Below are positions 23,141 to 36,693 of a stretch of DNA of 64,000 nucleotides, piece by piece. Origin of the DNA: Arbacia lixula. Lineage: Eukaryota > Echinodermata > Echinoidea > Arbacioida > Arbaciidae. Both the position numbers and the translations under genes were made by a program. How positions within the stretch are numbered: position 1 is the stretch's first letter; every line of letters begins with the position of its first letter. Under the pieces are notes generated by a model. The model was not told the DNA's origin. It saw only the letters and a list, made by a program, of their open reading frames with translations, and did no database searches. Location: the NCBI GenBank assembly GCA_963669155.1, contig OZ022583.1:12574792-12638791 (forward strand), read 5' to 3'.

Positions 23141-25077
23141 CTTGTTAAAATAACTGCTATAATTTCACTACGATACGAAAGGTGTCTAAGGTATAGTTGC
23201 CACAGCAACGAGGCTTACTATCCGGTATAGAATTATCATTATTAAATGAGAGAAAAATGAACTGTGATTCTTTTAATTATCTACTACATGTTTGTTCAGA
23301 CAGACAAAAAATATATCCTTCCTCTTTCGGAAAGAAGTTTGTTTCATGGCTCATTATAGAATGTACAATCGTATTGTCTACCTTTCCCGTAAGCCTGCTC
23401 CGTGATAGAATTATTCACATCATACCACATCGTAACTTGACGCTCTTTTTCACCACTGATCGCCTATAATATACTTTTAACTATAACCAGATGTATCGCT
23501 GTCAATGTGTACACAGACTGCAATGCAAAGGGAATCAATATTGGGATATTGGGCAATATTACTAATGCCGTTGCTTGCCAAATTTACAAACCTCGACACG
23601 CTCTACTTGAAGTCAAAGACGTACTTCTAGTTTGACCGCTTAGTCATGTGAGTAGAGCGTAGTGGTCTCTGCGGCAATAGAGCTGCGGTACCTTGCCTTC
23701 ATCATTTCTCCTGCATGGTCTGCTTAAGGATTGTCTAAATGACAAGAAATGGTGTATGTACGTTACGAAATACCGAAAAGTAGCATATTTTGTCAGTCTG
23801 ACCTTAATCCGGGTAAACGTAGGATTTATGACGTCACTCAGAAAGTCGAAATGTGTCCGGTCAAGGCCTGGTTGGGAGAGCAGCGTGAACCCAATGGTCG
23901 ATAGGGGCACTTCTGTCAAGGTTGAGCATTTGGGCGACTTTAGCTCTCCTGTCGGCGCTGTGAGAGTGTTATGTCGCCGTGCCTTGGGGGAACAGAGTTA
24001 CTACTAGTAGGAGCGATAGTGCCGATGGGGATAACTGTTTCTTTAAAACAAAATGTTCCCTCGTCAATACGTACATGTCATGTGGTTGAACTATCCTCAC
24101 CCCTCGCGACATGTCATTTCAAATCGCCTTTTCTCTCATCCTTTACTCCGTCCTTGTTCGTCTGAGCTTCTACGATACCCCCTGTTGCTTCTCCTAGCGA
24201 CCGATATTTGTCAAGAAGCCGTGCTCATTTCCTGCTGTTTGATAGCTGCGCATCGATTTAAATATGAAATTGTGTAAGCGATACGCGGCAGTGCTGGCAC
24301 GAGCCCGCCGCTCTATTTGCCCGGGTAAGTCCGGCCGACAGATTTGTGAGCCGTCGCTAACCCGTGGCTCTGACAGGCACTGTAACCCTGGACACTCGAC
24401 AAACACTTCTCTTTTATTACATCATCGATTCAACACGTATACGCAGCGCCCAAACCAGCCATCAGATGGTGGATACCATTCGACGCCGCCGAAGTATGAA
24501 ATGGGACGAATTTCGCAGAAAGTATACTCATCTCCGCGAGTATCTTATTGGTTTTGTGGATATTGATAACTCCCATAATACTCCAGTTGAGATATAATGA
24601 TGATACATTAGGTACAGGCGTGAGGATAATGATGATGGAGAAGAAGAAGTAGGAAAAAATGACAAAATGGAGGAGAACGGAGATAAATGGAGGCGAGAGG
24701 ACCAGTAGAGGAAAAGGAATATGAAAAGAGAAAGAAAAGCTGAAAGAAAACAAGTTAAAAGGCGATTGCAAAAACAATGATTCAAATGAGAAAAAAATAG
24801 GAATACCGGAGAGAAGAGAATTAACAAAGAAAGTGCACTTTCAACGGTTAAAAAGCAGAGGGGAAGCTAACAGACGACGTAGAAGTAAGTTTAACTTTGA
24901 CGCGGAGACAAAAAAGAGTCGAATAGGCAAAATTAGTTAACCGAACAGACAATATATGGAGGACGATAAGAAGAAGCATGGGGAAAAAACCCACAGAAGA
25001 ATATTTTGAAAGAGGGGGAGATGAAACAATACGAACATTTAAGAAGGATTAGGAAACGAAGGTGGAGAAATAATAGT

Positions 25078-25570
25078 ATTAATAGTAGGAGCAGGGGAGG
25101 AGGAGTGGAAGAAGAAGAAGGAGAAGAAGGAGAAGAAGAAGAAGAAGAAGAAGAAGAAGAAGAATAAGAAGAAGAAGAAGAAGGAGAAGGAAGAAGGAAA
25201 AGATGGAGAAGACGACGAAGGGTAAGAAGATGAAGAAGAGGAAATAGAGAAAGAAAACAAAAAAGACGACGACGAAGAAAAAGAAAAAGAAGGAGAAGAC
25301 GAAGAAGAGGAAAAAGTGGAAAACGTAAATGAAGAAGAAGAAGAAGAAAAAGTAGAACATAGAAGGAAAAGGAGAAGGAGAATGAGGAGGAAAAGAGGAA
25401 GAAGAAGAAAAGAAGAAAAAGGAATAAAAACACGAAAAATACGAAGAGAAGAAGACGAAGAACAAAAAAAGAAGGAAGGAGAAAGAGAAGTAGAAGGAGA
25501 AGAAGAAGAAGAAGAAGAAGAAGAAGAAGAAGAAGAAGAAGAAGAAGAAGAAGAAGACGAAGAAGAAGCG
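25078..25570. repeat. GAA array
   Basis: About 490 bp of purine-only or nearly purine-only plus strand; the purest GAA run is near 25,500-25,555. Confidence 0.92.
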
Positions 25571-26503
25571 CTCTGCCTTCATTTACGAGTCTGGGCCGAG
25601 CAGAGCAGGCGCACTCGGGCGCACCTCGGGGCTACTCGGAGCATTTATCGATCGATTACGAGACAACAAGTGATAACACGACACCAGCCGATTCATTACC
25701 GTTCCATCGCTCAACCAGCCGCTATCTTCAGCCCCGCATCCCGGGAGCGACGCTCCGAAACTTTTCTTATATAAGCTCGGAAAACAAGAAGCCTAAATAT
25801 AGGCGCTTTCCGATGTTCGTCCCTATAATAATCAGAGTGCTACTTCGACGTAAAGAACAGAACAAATTCTCTTCTTTTCAAAAAGTACACAACATAATGT
25901 TCATATTTTTTATTTGATGATTGTTAAGCATTCTTCAGTCACTGTTAAAAAAAAACCTCGATCAGTAAATAAGGCTATTTTGTACAAAGGTTGGGTGATG
26001 ACCTATGTTCTTTGAAGAAATAATACAATGGAACAAATAATACAGTTGACATATTTGAGCTAATGTATGATGCTTAAATGCCGCATGAAATATTGAGTTT
26101 AAAGAAATCACCTGTCGATTCGGGTGAAACACTGACATAGAAATTCATTTTGAACACAACTGGAAACGCTCCAAAACCTGTTTACATATTGTTTTTCCGC
26201 TTAAAACAATATGAATTGTAAATTGAAGAATTACCTCAACGCAGGGGTTGTGGTTGTTGTGAAGAGGGCTCTGATTACCAATCGTGGCATACAGAAGATA
26301 TTATGGATAATTCGACCACTAATTTTTATGTTCCTCTTGACATACGCACACGTAGTATGTCAGGGATAACCGCTATATATTTTTTTTTAAATTCACACAA
26401 AGGAATCTTACTATACTGCTAGATAGGATTTAGGGCGCTTGGACTTTGACTTTTGTGATATTTTATGAGAAGATAATTTAACTGCACGACATGCACGACG
26501 CGG

Positions 26504-27070
26504 TAAAGGGTTACTAAATTAGAAAAATAAGTTCCCACTAATCTTTGTAAAATTATCCACTAAAATCGAATTTCACATTCGTTTGCCGCAATAAAGTCTC
26601 AGTTTAACGAAAATTTGAAAAAAAAAACCGCACGCCTCCAGTGACGTATGAGAAGTCAAAATTCCATAGATTGTACGAAAGTGAACAATAGACCATTTTC
26701 GTAATGTATTCACAACTTTCCCCCTAACTGCGTAGTAACGTGTCATTGAACTCATCTGTATCTTGTCATTCAGATTCAATGGATGGAATGCACTTTGAAT
26801 CTATTAGTTGTTGCTACTCAGACAAACCTTGGACAAGCTTTGGGGTTCCCATTGGTAACGTATTGTTTGAATTGCATGAATAAAACATTTTATTTACGCC
26901 GTTGGCATTTATGGCATTTTTACTTCTTATACGTCACTGGAGGCGTGCGTTTTTTTCAAATTTTCGTGAAAATGAGACTTCATTGCGGCAAACGAATGTG
27001 AAATTCGTTTTTAGTGGATAATTTTACATAGATTAGTGGGAACTTATTTGTCTAATTTAGTAACCCTTTA
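26504..27070. mobile_element. 567-bp foldback element with about 155-bp inverted repeats
   Basis: 26,504-26,666 (GGGTTACTAAATTAG through CGCCTCCAGTGACGTATGAGAAG) is the inverted copy of 26,912-27,070 with few mismatches. The approximately 190-bp middle is related to the small element at 45.6 kb. No ORF for a transposase. Terminal bases TAAAGGG/CCCTTTA. Confidence 0.8.
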
Positions 27071-27407
27071 AGTTTGTTTTCGATACGATACCATGGATAC
27101 GGAGTGGCCAACTCCGAGCTCGCTAACGGCGCACCGCCATGGCTGGCCATCTTCGTGTTAGTCCTGGACCTGAAACAACATGACCCTAATAACACACAGC
27201 GTCAGAAGGGTTTACAGGGGGTAGATTTGTGCCTGGGACGTGGCGTCCCCACACTCCCCAAGGTCTACTTCGTGATATCCTGGTTACTAGTTTAACTCTA
27301 GGTTGCACCGTTGTTTTCGCGTTCCCTTCTCATCAGCCCCTGCACTTTTACGTTCTTCTAAAGGGAATTACTTGTGCTTGTTCTGCTACCCCTATCACCC
27401 CTTTCCT

Positions 27408-27675
27408 TTACACACATACACGCACACACATAAACACAAACACTCTTTTAAAAGATATACACCATACACACATACACACAAAAACAAACACAAACACGCA
27501 TACACCATATACACACACACACACGCACACAAACGCACATTTTTTTTCTTCTTTTTTTACACGCATACACCATACACACATACACACACACATACACACA
27601 CATACACGCACATACATCATACACACACAATACACACACACGCACACATACACACATACAATCACACACACACGA
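27408..27675. repeat. CA-rich array
   Basis: ACACAC with CATACA interruptions; open frames here are repeat translations. Confidence 0.9.
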
Positions 27676-27975
27676 GTGACGTATAATGTATTCCAAGCAC
27701 GTGCACTCTCCTGTCAATGCCCGTCTCTGTGAAATCAGCAGCGCCGGCCGATTTGCTATCAATTACAATCTATTTGAGCGCGAAAACACGGGCAATTTAC
27801 CCGCGTCTTGTATCGCTTTTCCGCTGCGTTCATTGTCAATCAGTCCACATGTACTATCCGACAGCGGCCAATACGCGAATTTAGGTTACAGCGAGGAGTT
27901 ATTAGGTGAGGATTGAAAGCAGCAGGAAAAGGTGAAAAGGGGGAGAAACAAACATAGACGTAAAGAATAAAGAGG

Positions 27976-27994
27976 ATGGGTAGAGAGATAGAGA

Positions 27995-28047
<53 letters not shown>

Positions 28048-28232
28048 ATTGGTGATAGAGGGAGGGAACGAAACAAGAGGCGCGAAGGGGGGGGGGGGGA
28101 GGGGGTAGAGAAAAAGATGGAGAGAGGGGGTTGTAGTTTTAACATAATTAGTTGGTCTGGGTATGACAGACATAGAGAGAAAGACAGAGATAAAGAGAAA
28201 ATGAGAGAGATAGGGAGAGAGAGAGAGATGGA
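27976..28232. repeat. GA array with poly-G tract
   Basis: GA run 27,982-28,045, G tract 28,087-28,099, GA again to about 28,232. Confidence 0.9.
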
Positions 28233-28450
28233 GTTGATGTGAAGGCGAAATAAGCAAATTCATTCATTTTAAAGGATTGCTAAGGACTGCATAGACACAT
28301 ACCGAAACACTGTTGAATGTGCTTCCCTTACAACAGTGTAGATTAAATTTCAGCTTTGTTACTAACGTATCCTTACGATTAACTCTGTTCATATATTACT
28401 TTGAAAGAAAGAAAAAAGAAAGAGAAAAGAATGAAAAACACTATTACCAT

Positions 28451-28461
28451 GACTACTACTG

Positions 28462-28527
<66 letters not shown>

Positions 28528-28605
28528 CACTACTTCTACTACTACTTCTTCTACTACTACTACTTCTTCTTATTACTACGACTACTACTATTACTGCTAC
28601 TATTT
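28451..28605. repeat. TAC/CTA array
   Basis: About 40 trinucleotide units with some CTT interruptions. Confidence 0.9.
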
Positions 28606-29446
28606 CTATATTGGGATATGCTGGCTGTTTCAATATTACCGAGTGTGTATGATATTTTTGCACGAAAACATGTTTTTCAAAAACACTGGGAACCAGAGTT
28701 TCATCTTAGTCCTTGTATCATGATTGATTTGTTGAAGCTTTAAATATTCTCGTATGACAGGATTGCCCGCATTACAGCATTAAGGCATAATTTATCAACA
28801 TTATTTGTTCATTACGAACTACTGGCGGTTAGTACCTTCAGTCACAGAACATAATGAGCAGTCACGTACATGATATCATTTCATATTGAAGGTCACTTCA
28901 TGATATATGTCATTACGTTAGACGGAGGGATATAATAGCTATGTATTCCGCAGTGGCCCGTGTTAATTCACGATGATTTAATCAACTTCAAAATTCTGCT
29001 TAACGCAATCTTGATTTGACATGTACCAAATAAAGCAGCACACTGAATGCATAAAGCTGCTTAATCCCGATACAAAATACTGCGGATTATTTTTGTCAAT
29101 TTTACGCAAGCCTAATAATCAGGGGAATGTCTAAACTACAACTATATCGCAGTGGTCCCAACTGAAACGAATCGTGTACGTATTTAGGTTAATGGCTGTC
29201 TCGACATGTAATTGAAACTCGATATTTTTGTGTGCCTCATAGAAAAAACACGCTTTTCCGTTGTTCCGTCTCGCTTGGGAAGCGATCGCTGCGGACAAAG
29301 TATGGAGGTACGGACTTGAATCCCTGGCTCAGTTTCCCCTGTCAAGCTAGGGGATATTTAACCCCGTCCATTGGAGTATTTCCGGGGAACCTTTCCCGCT
29401 AGTCCCAGGTAGGCAAATCGATGTCGTGGAATTCGATGAATGAATG

Positions 29447-29791
29447 GACGCGAGAGGGAGGGATAGGGAGAGAGATAGAGAAACGGAGAAAGAGCTAGAG
29501 AGGGAGGAGAAAGGACAGAGTGAGAGAGAGAGAGAGTGAAAAAGAGAGGGTGAGTGAAAGAAAGAAAAAGAGAAATACAACCAAGTCTGTCTGGTAAAAA
29601 AGACTACACTCTAACCCATGCACATGAGGGGTCTAGCAACGTGGGGAAGGGCGTAGTCTTGTTAACCAGACATTTGTAAAGCGATAGAGGCAGGCATACA
29701 CAAAGAGACAGACAGGCACAGAAAGACACAGAGGGAGACAGACATAGAGAGAGAGAGGAGTAGAGAGAGAGAGAGAGAGAGAGAGAGGAGA

Positions 29792-29839
<48 letters not shown>

Positions 29840-29947
29840 ACAGAGAGATAAAGAGAAACAGATAGACAGAGAATGAGAGACAGAGAGAGAGAGAGAGATA
29901 AAGAGAGAGAGAGAGAGAGGGGGGGAAGACAGACAGACAGAGAGATA

Positions 29948-30011
<64 letters not shown>

Positions 30012-30012
30012 A
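29447..30012. repeat. GA and GACA arrays
   Basis: GA-rich 29,447-29,575 and 29,700-30,012, the second ending in a GACA run. Confidence 0.9.
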
Positions 30013-30561
30013 GGGAGGGCATGGTCGAACGATGGGGCCGACGTTTAAGCGCTAAGACCGGTCAATGTTGTAAGCGGAGATGTGAGGAGAGGAGCTTGGT
30101 AGGAATGACGGGTAGAGGCCGGGTCAGTTTAAGAACACTTCCCTGAAACAAAAGACTCCGTTCTCGTCCTCGTTTATTATCTTCTACGACAAATTGGCTG
30201 GTTGCCCCTGAACTGCTGTGACAGAAGGAGACTTTATAGTCGCGCAAACGTTTTTGTTATTGGTTTATTTACTGCCATGCCAATCTTCCTTTGATTATTT
30301 AACAGTGTTTGAGACCGAAGTGTTTGACAGAAAGAGACTTAATAGTGGAGCTACTGTTTTTGTAAAAGACATTACGTTTATGTCATACGTACTGCGGTAT
30401 CTAATAGTCGCTTTCCTTCACGTCTTCGTTAAAGGAAGTATAATTATGTTCAGTTGAAAAAAAGATTCCTTTGAATGACTGATGACATGGAAGAGCCATA
30501 TGTCCCATTTTTAATAAATTTGTCAACAACTTTTATATCTACCAGCGGCATCATCTCCTTT

Positions 30562-30790
30562 TCATATCATCTTCCAATACCACTCGTCATCGTCATCGTA
30601 ACCATTATCATCATCCCAATCCTCACCATCATCATCATCATCATCATCGTCACCATCATCATCTTCGTCACCATCATCGTCGTCGTCATCATCATCATCA
30701 TCATTACCATCGCACAACCATTCAACATGATCATGATCGTTATGGTCGTTATCATTATCAGCATCATCAATTTCATCATCATATATCGGC
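30562..30790. repeat. ATC array
   Basis: ATC/TCA trinucleotides with CGTC interruptions. Confidence 0.88.
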
Positions 30791-31235
30791 ATCACCACTA
30801 GAGATGCTCTTAGGTCTGTTCGATTCATTAAGCTGGAATATTACACTATTTTGTGACGAAATAGCAGTGACAACATTTACAGCTCTTCAATTTGAATGAA
30901 CGAGCAGAACATACAATGATGAGAGGACAAATAATAGGTTGGAGGAGAGAGGAAAGAAAGAAGAATATAGTATTAGAAAGCTGGGTGGAAAATCAGTACA
31001 ATCCACACGAACGTAAGTAGGCATATGAGTTACACAAGGTGATGGAATGAAACATTTTGTCTTAAAATATCGATCAAAATATAAAACGAACCTGAATTCT
31101 AGGCAATGGGATGCAAAATCGATACGGCCTGAATGTCTCACAATCTTGGGTTGACAGTTTACACACGAGTTAAGATTCGTCATCTATTGAAGTTATTCGA
31201 GTTAATGAATATGGGCGTGAGTGCACCGAACTTAC

Positions 31236-31340
31236 CTCCGACGGGATTCATGTTAAAGGCGTACACCTTGTCCTGTTTCGGACCCCCCGGTGCTACAGCG
31301 TTATCCATATTGACCCTGGCTCGCTCCGTTCAGTCACTAC
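31236..31340 (-). CDS. SLC6A3-like: Exon 1 (first coding exon) of DAT/NET-like SLC6 monoamine transporter; coding part 31,236-31,308
   Basis: Encodes residues 1-24 and the first base of codon 25 of the cytosolic N-terminus, beginning [18 protein letters not shown]. The initiator ATG is at 31,308-31,306, with A at -3 and G at +4, and is preceded in frame by a TGA at 31,332-31,330 in the same exon. The exon ends in a good donor (GGAG/GTAAGT, last base 31,236) in phase 1. Joining it to the exon at 13,157 regenerates an Ala codon and keeps the frame, although 18 kb separates them. That phase match is the main evidence, because the N-termini of this family are poorly conserved. The 5' end at 31,340 is set by a CAG acceptor directly next to a long CT tract, which implies a further upstream 5' UTR exon. 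If that acceptor is not used, transcription may start nearby instead. Confidence 0.72.
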
Positions 31341-31341
31341 C

Positions 31342-31352
31342 TGGAGAGAGAG

Positions 31353-31416
<64 letters not shown>

Positions 31417-31517
31417 AGAGAGAGAGAGAGAGAGATGAGGCAGATATATATATATATATAGAAAGAGGGAGAGAGAGGGGGAGACAGAGATAATGTAATG
31501 TAAAGAGTAAGAGGTGT

Positions 31518-31554
<37 letters not shown>

Positions 31555-31650
31555 TAAGATAAGGATCAAGATGGGGAAAGAGAGACAGAGAGAGTACAAG
31601 TGTAGAGAAGTAAAGAGAGATAGACAGAGAGACAGAGAGACAAAGAGAAA
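31342..31650. repeat. GA array abutting exon 1, with a short TA run
   Basis: Nearly pure GA 31,342-31,436, TA run about 31,445-31,460, then GA-rich to 31,650. In the transcript the CT run leads straight into the CAG before exon 1. Confidence 0.9.
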
Positions 31651-33281
31651 ATAATCAAACAGTGAACATGGGTGGTATTTATCGAAACGCCATGAAGACC
31701 GATCATGTTTCAGTCCAAAGGAATCGTAAATATTGATGCTTTCCGGTGAAATGTGACTTGGTGGTTGCCTTGGTGATTTTTTTTATTTGGCGGTCGGGTT
31801 TGACGAGTGCGTGAGGATGGAGGAGAGAGAAATAATGGAAATTTCCTTCGTGGTATGTCTCACCTTTCAGTGAAACAATCACTTGTCAGGTTTAGTAGCT
31901 TGCACGGAATCATTATTTGCATACAACATTCAGTACTACCTCTGAAAGTATTTTTTTAAAACCAATAAGCTCTTTTTAAAATACAAATACGAGGTAATAT
32001 TCACCATGATCATGTTAAACAAATCAATATGGATATTAAATACAAATTAAGCATGCATTTCCTAATGTAACTATGGTTACGGCTCGACGGACTCACATGT
32101 TGCACTTTAAGTGTGAGGTGTAACGTGAGACGATCTAATGAAAAAACAAATCCAGACGCCCGCTTTTCTGTCTATGGCATAAAAAAAAAGGAATTGACAA
32201 ATATCTTAATAACAATGATCATCTAGGCATCATATATGATGTATCATATTACTTACACTATACGTTTATTCTATTCTCTTATTTTAAACCAAAAATACTA
32301 TTCCACTTTGCATAATTGTGTCACGGAAACGAAATAAATTTTCAGAATTCAACCGTTCAGATTCATTTCTAGAGGGGAAATTGTGTGTGTCATTCAATAG
32401 CATAGCCCGAAAAGGCTCATGTATTAATGCATATATCGCCAATATACATCGTATCGAATATCGCTCAAGTTTACAAAATGCCCGAAGACAATTCTTTCAA
32501 AGAAATGATACCGAGGACAACATTCCTCCACTCACGTTATTATCCAAATATGAACTATTGTTCTTTGTGCGCACTAGCGTTGTTCAGGTATTTTTTCCGA
32601 GAAAGGTGAGATATTCGGAATATCTAGCTATTTCCGTGGACCTCATGTTGTAGTGAGCTTTCACTCCCCGTGAGTGCGTAATTCGTAATTTTTGTTAGCG
32701 GTACGATCTCTTTTCTGTCTTATTTGCACTTTTTACCAGTTCTACCCGGTAGCTCTACACCATAGGAAGAATCAAAGACTGATTGACAGGTATCGGCGAC
32801 GTAGGGGTCTACTGTAGATGACGGGGTAGCGGGGTTGGGGTAAGGTTAGGGGTGTGTGCGCGTACGTGTGTATGGAGGAAGAGGGGGTGGATAAAAAATC
32901 AAATTTTCGTTAGATAAAAACACATTCCAAATAAATATTGGTGTTTGCATTTCAGTGACACATGTACAATCTCATGCGAAATTACAAATATATCACCGTT
33001 TTCTCTCTTTTTTAGTTTCGGAAATGTGATCTCCATCGTCCAGTATTACACACACCAATTCAAAGAAACACAGGAATTCGAGTGAAGGAATGTTTAATAA
33101 AAATCATTGTCATCATTTCGTCCAGGAAATGAAGAACAGTCATGTACTATTGCGACACCTGAAAAGAATAGGAGAGCCTAGAGTATAGAGACTCCCTCTC
33201 TACAAATAGAAATGATAAACAAGCAATTCCAAGAAAGATATAAATATATGGACGGAACAATGAAAAGAGGGTATATAAGAG

Positions 33282-33705
33282 AGTAAGAGGGAGCGAGAGA
33301 AAGAAAGAGAGAGAGAGAGGGGGGGGGTGGGGGAGAAGAGGAGAGAGAGAGTGAGAGAGAGGGGGGGAGGGGGAGAGAGGAGAGGGGAGAAAGGGAGGGG
33401 AGGGAGAGAGAGGGAGAGAGGGAGAATGAGATGGAGGAGGAAGAGGGAGAGAGAGAGGGGGGGGAGGTAGAGGGGGAGAAAGAGAGAAAGAGAGAGAGGG
33501 GGAGGGGGGGGGGAAGGGGAGGGAGAGAGAGAGAGACAGAGAAAGAGAGAGGGAGAGACAGAGAGAGAGACAGAGAGAGAGAGAGGGGGGAGAAGACAGT
33601 CGATAAAGAGGGAGAGAGGTGGGGTGAAAGGTAAAACAGAGAAAGAGATAAAAAGTGAGAGAGGGGAAAGAGACAGAGAGGAGACAGAGGGAAGAGACAG
33701 AGAGG

Positions 33706-33740
<35 letters not shown>

Positions 33741-33745
33741 GGACT
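33282..33745. repeat. Long GA/GGGGAG polypurine tract
   Basis: About 460 bp of almost uninterrupted purine on the plus strand with G runs at 33,504-33,513 and 33,730-33,742. Confidence 0.9.
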
Positions 33746-35514
33746 ACATAGACATGGTGTACAATCTTACGACGATCAGTATAAAGGCTATGGTAAATAT
33801 AAGGTATTTCGTGTTTATATTTGAAATATAATCAGGAGAGAAGTTAGGTAGCCGATACAACATTTCGGGTGAGCTTAGCAGTACACTTCTTCATACTTCA
33901 TTCTAACATCAACGACAGAGCATGCAGTTCAAAAGTGACAGCTTTTGAATGCCCTAATGTTGCTTTGACATCTAGCTGTAACAGTCCCCAATACAAGTCA
34001 TGATAAACATAGTTTTGTTAGATATACATTGTATCCTTTCTTCCGAATTTCAAAACGTTTCATGCTTTCTTTCTTTTAAAACACACCTATAGATAAACAA
34101 CACGCATGAGTCTCTCAATGTGCAGGTTTACATAAATTATTTTATAAGGCATGGGATTGATCAAAGGACAAATCAAAGGAAAGTTCATCACGATTCATCA
34201 CCACGTCTAATCTTATAATAACCTAGAATCCGATATCTGCATTTCGTTAAACGATACATTTCAAGGACCACTTGAGTAAAAAAAAATCCATTAAAAATGA
34301 CATTAAAGAGTTTTAAAGAATATTATCTATTACTGTATAGTAAATACAAGCCATTTGTGTGTTATGCCTGCAAAAACGATAGACTGCTTTGAAAGATAGT
34401 CAAGATCTACTCGCTAGTCAACGAAATATGAGTTACATAAAAATTGGACTGCATAATTATTCGCTTGTTGTACACTCGTTGGACCGTGGTCTTAACACGC
34501 TGACCAGCGAAAAATCCTGGATTAACCAGACGAACGGGTTAAAGGGAGACGTTTGGTTCTCTTTAAATTCACACAGGTTAGCTTTAAAGACAGGGTATCC
34601 TTTGAAAAAAAACAGAAGTCAAGAAAACTGGCATGGTTTACCAGCACAATGCATACAATATAAAATAAAAGTCTCACAGTCATTGCTTTACAAACATTTT
34701 CAGGAAAAGTGGAACACCATCCTTGCTTACGTTTGAAACGTCTCATTTCGTAACGACCATATTTACATTAACATTGCAGCGGCCAGCGGCGTGGTGCTCG
34801 CATTGCACGCGCGCCTTGCACACATTACCGCGGACATTCATAGACCTCTATACGGAGAATTCTGAGAACAGCGATGTATGCTGAGTGCAGTCTCGATCTC
34901 TAGGCCACAGGAACCGTGGAGGCCTTGGACGACCCGTCTAAAACCAACTCGAAATCTTCAGCTCAATATAAATCCACCTATAATTCAATTTATGGCTTTG
35001 GGAGGGATGAACTATTTGTTCCATTTCCCGTGGTTTAAAAACATTTTATTTTTGTTTTTACCAGCAAAAGGGCAGCACTGTCTTTACTATGTTGTCACTC
35101 TAGAATCCAGGAACATATTTTAGCCGGTTTCTGATAAGAACCTCATACGGGGATCTGTAAAATGGCATTAGTGCAACCTTTAGTAGAGTCGTTTAAGTCG
35201 TGACACGTTTAGCCTTTCCATTCGATCCGGCTAGGAATACCATCATCACGCAGCTAGGGGTGCGTGCCCCCCGCTCTGCACCGGCCACGCGCGGGCCCGG
35301 TACGCTGCGAGTAGCTCGCCGTGCTCCCATAACCGACATGGGGCACACACAAGTCGTGCCATGGCAATTCGAGTAGTTCTTCTTTTTTTTACTTCTTTTA
35401 CTTTGGTTTACATAGTCTGTCTCCTTCAAACGTTCCTCCAGATATATCACATTATTGTGTAATATAAGAATAAAACACGTTTTCAACCTGTACTCTCTTT
35501 GAAGTGTTATGCTT

Positions 35515-35700
35515 CTTGTTCAGGCCATCGCAGGTGACACGATTTTGCCACGATTCTGCGATCGTCAGAGCCTTCGACTGGAAATATGATCTCACCTGCT
35601 TGTACATATCCAATGACCGGGTCTTGCGATTGTGCCAGTCGCAGAGTCGTACGATTGATCCGATCGGGCCGTCAACACTGGCCTTGACGTTGTTACAGTG
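35515..35700 (+). repeat. Dispersed repeat, copy 1
   Basis: Contains GACCGGGTCTTGCGATTG, AGTCGCAGAGTCGTACGATTGATCCGATCG and ATTCTGCGATCGTC. These match the reverse complement of 39,765-39,945 in the same order. Confidence 0.55.
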
Positions 35701-36589
35701 TGCGATCTTCCAAAACATAGCTTTAAATTGCAAGTCAACGGCATGATACGTGATAAATGTCTTTTTAAAAGCACATTTTACAGCTTAACTTGCTATCACA
35801 TTATTTTGTGTGTGTGCATGTTTTGTGGGTTACCATATTAATATCTCAGAGGCGTTTAGACATTCACTCGTGTGAAATCATTTTGAGAGAGCGTGGGCCA
35901 GTGACATATGGGACTCGACGTTTCGGGCGGTACGTTCCGCCCATCGTTCGGAGAATGACGAGGCGGGTTACAGCAAGATATGGTTGCTATCGTTCTCCAG
36001 ATCGCAACACACCCACCGAAACGCTGAGTTTTCAACGGGACCTGTTTAAAGACACAGTGTCCTTTTTGCAGGTCAAAAAATAAAAAAAAATTGTTAAAAC
36101 CACGGTAAATGGAGGAAAATACTGTAACAGAAGTTTCTTCCCAATACTAGAATTGGAACTGACTTTAAGCAAAATTATAGCGCTCGCTAAACGTGCTAGA
36201 TTTGGAGGAAAATGTAGCCTGGGGACCGGAGACCGCTGTGCTCTATGATCCGCACCGGTCCACTCCATAGTACATGCGTACAATGGGAGCAATGCCGGCA
36301 TCACGTGCTGACTGTGACTATATTTCAGACGTTAACAAGGATAGTTCCTCAGTTTTTCTGAAAATGTTCGTGAAGTTATGAAGCTATGACTGAAATTTCA
36401 TACACGTTTTCGCTAGGGTACGGAGTATACTGCTGATTAGTGCCGAGTTTCAGCTATTTGTACTGCCTTGAAGATTCTAGAATTTGGAAGAACTGTCTGG
36501 GCCAGGTGTTATTTACATAGAAAAAATGTAACAATCCTAAGCTAATTAGCATAACAAAAGAGGCATTGATTGTGAGTGTGCCTGTGGAG

Positions 36590-36693
36590 TTCAGTGACCT
36601 TTTAGGCCAGTGATGAAAGAACATTCTTGAAAGTAGTGGAATTCAGTGACCTTTTAGGCCAGTGATGAAAGAACATTCTAGAGAGTAGTGGAT
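36590..36693. repeat. 52-bp unit, two tandem copies
   Basis: TTCAGTGACCTTTTAGGCCA starts at 36,590 and again at 36,642. The units are nearly identical. Confidence 0.9.

Larger units (their letters stand above)
13158..31235 (-). other. Intron 1 of the transporter gene (18.1 kb)
   Basis: Bounded by the GTAAGT donor of exon 1 and the TTTCCAG acceptor of exon 2. It holds a SINE (13.26-13.46 kb), a repeated hairpin element (14.8-15.45 kb), foldback and palindromic elements (17.37-18.06 kb), TTAA-bounded elements, several poly-G tracts, a GAA array (25.1-25.57 kb), a 567-bp foldback (26.5-27.07 kb), and CA, GA, TAC and ATC arrays (27.4-30.8 kb). Segments 13.5-14.4, 15.5-17.1, 19.0-19.8, 20.8-22.1, 23.2-24.6, 25.9-26.5, 28.7-29.3 and 30.8-31.2 kb look like unique AT-rich intron; I recognise no gene in them. 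Confidence 0.75.

Noticed and set aside
25079-25582. Overlapping open frames of 150-167 residues on both strands
   Set aside because: Translations of a GAA/TTC array.
27229-27732. 167-residue Thr/His-rich frame
   Set aside because: Translation of an interrupted CA array.
34389-34736. 115-residue plus frame of mixed composition
   Set aside because: No motif recognised; no start context or splice support; not listed as a gene.
35193-35486. 97-residue minus frame with a GC-rich middle
   Set aside because: No recognisable domain, no supporting splice context, and composition typical of chance.
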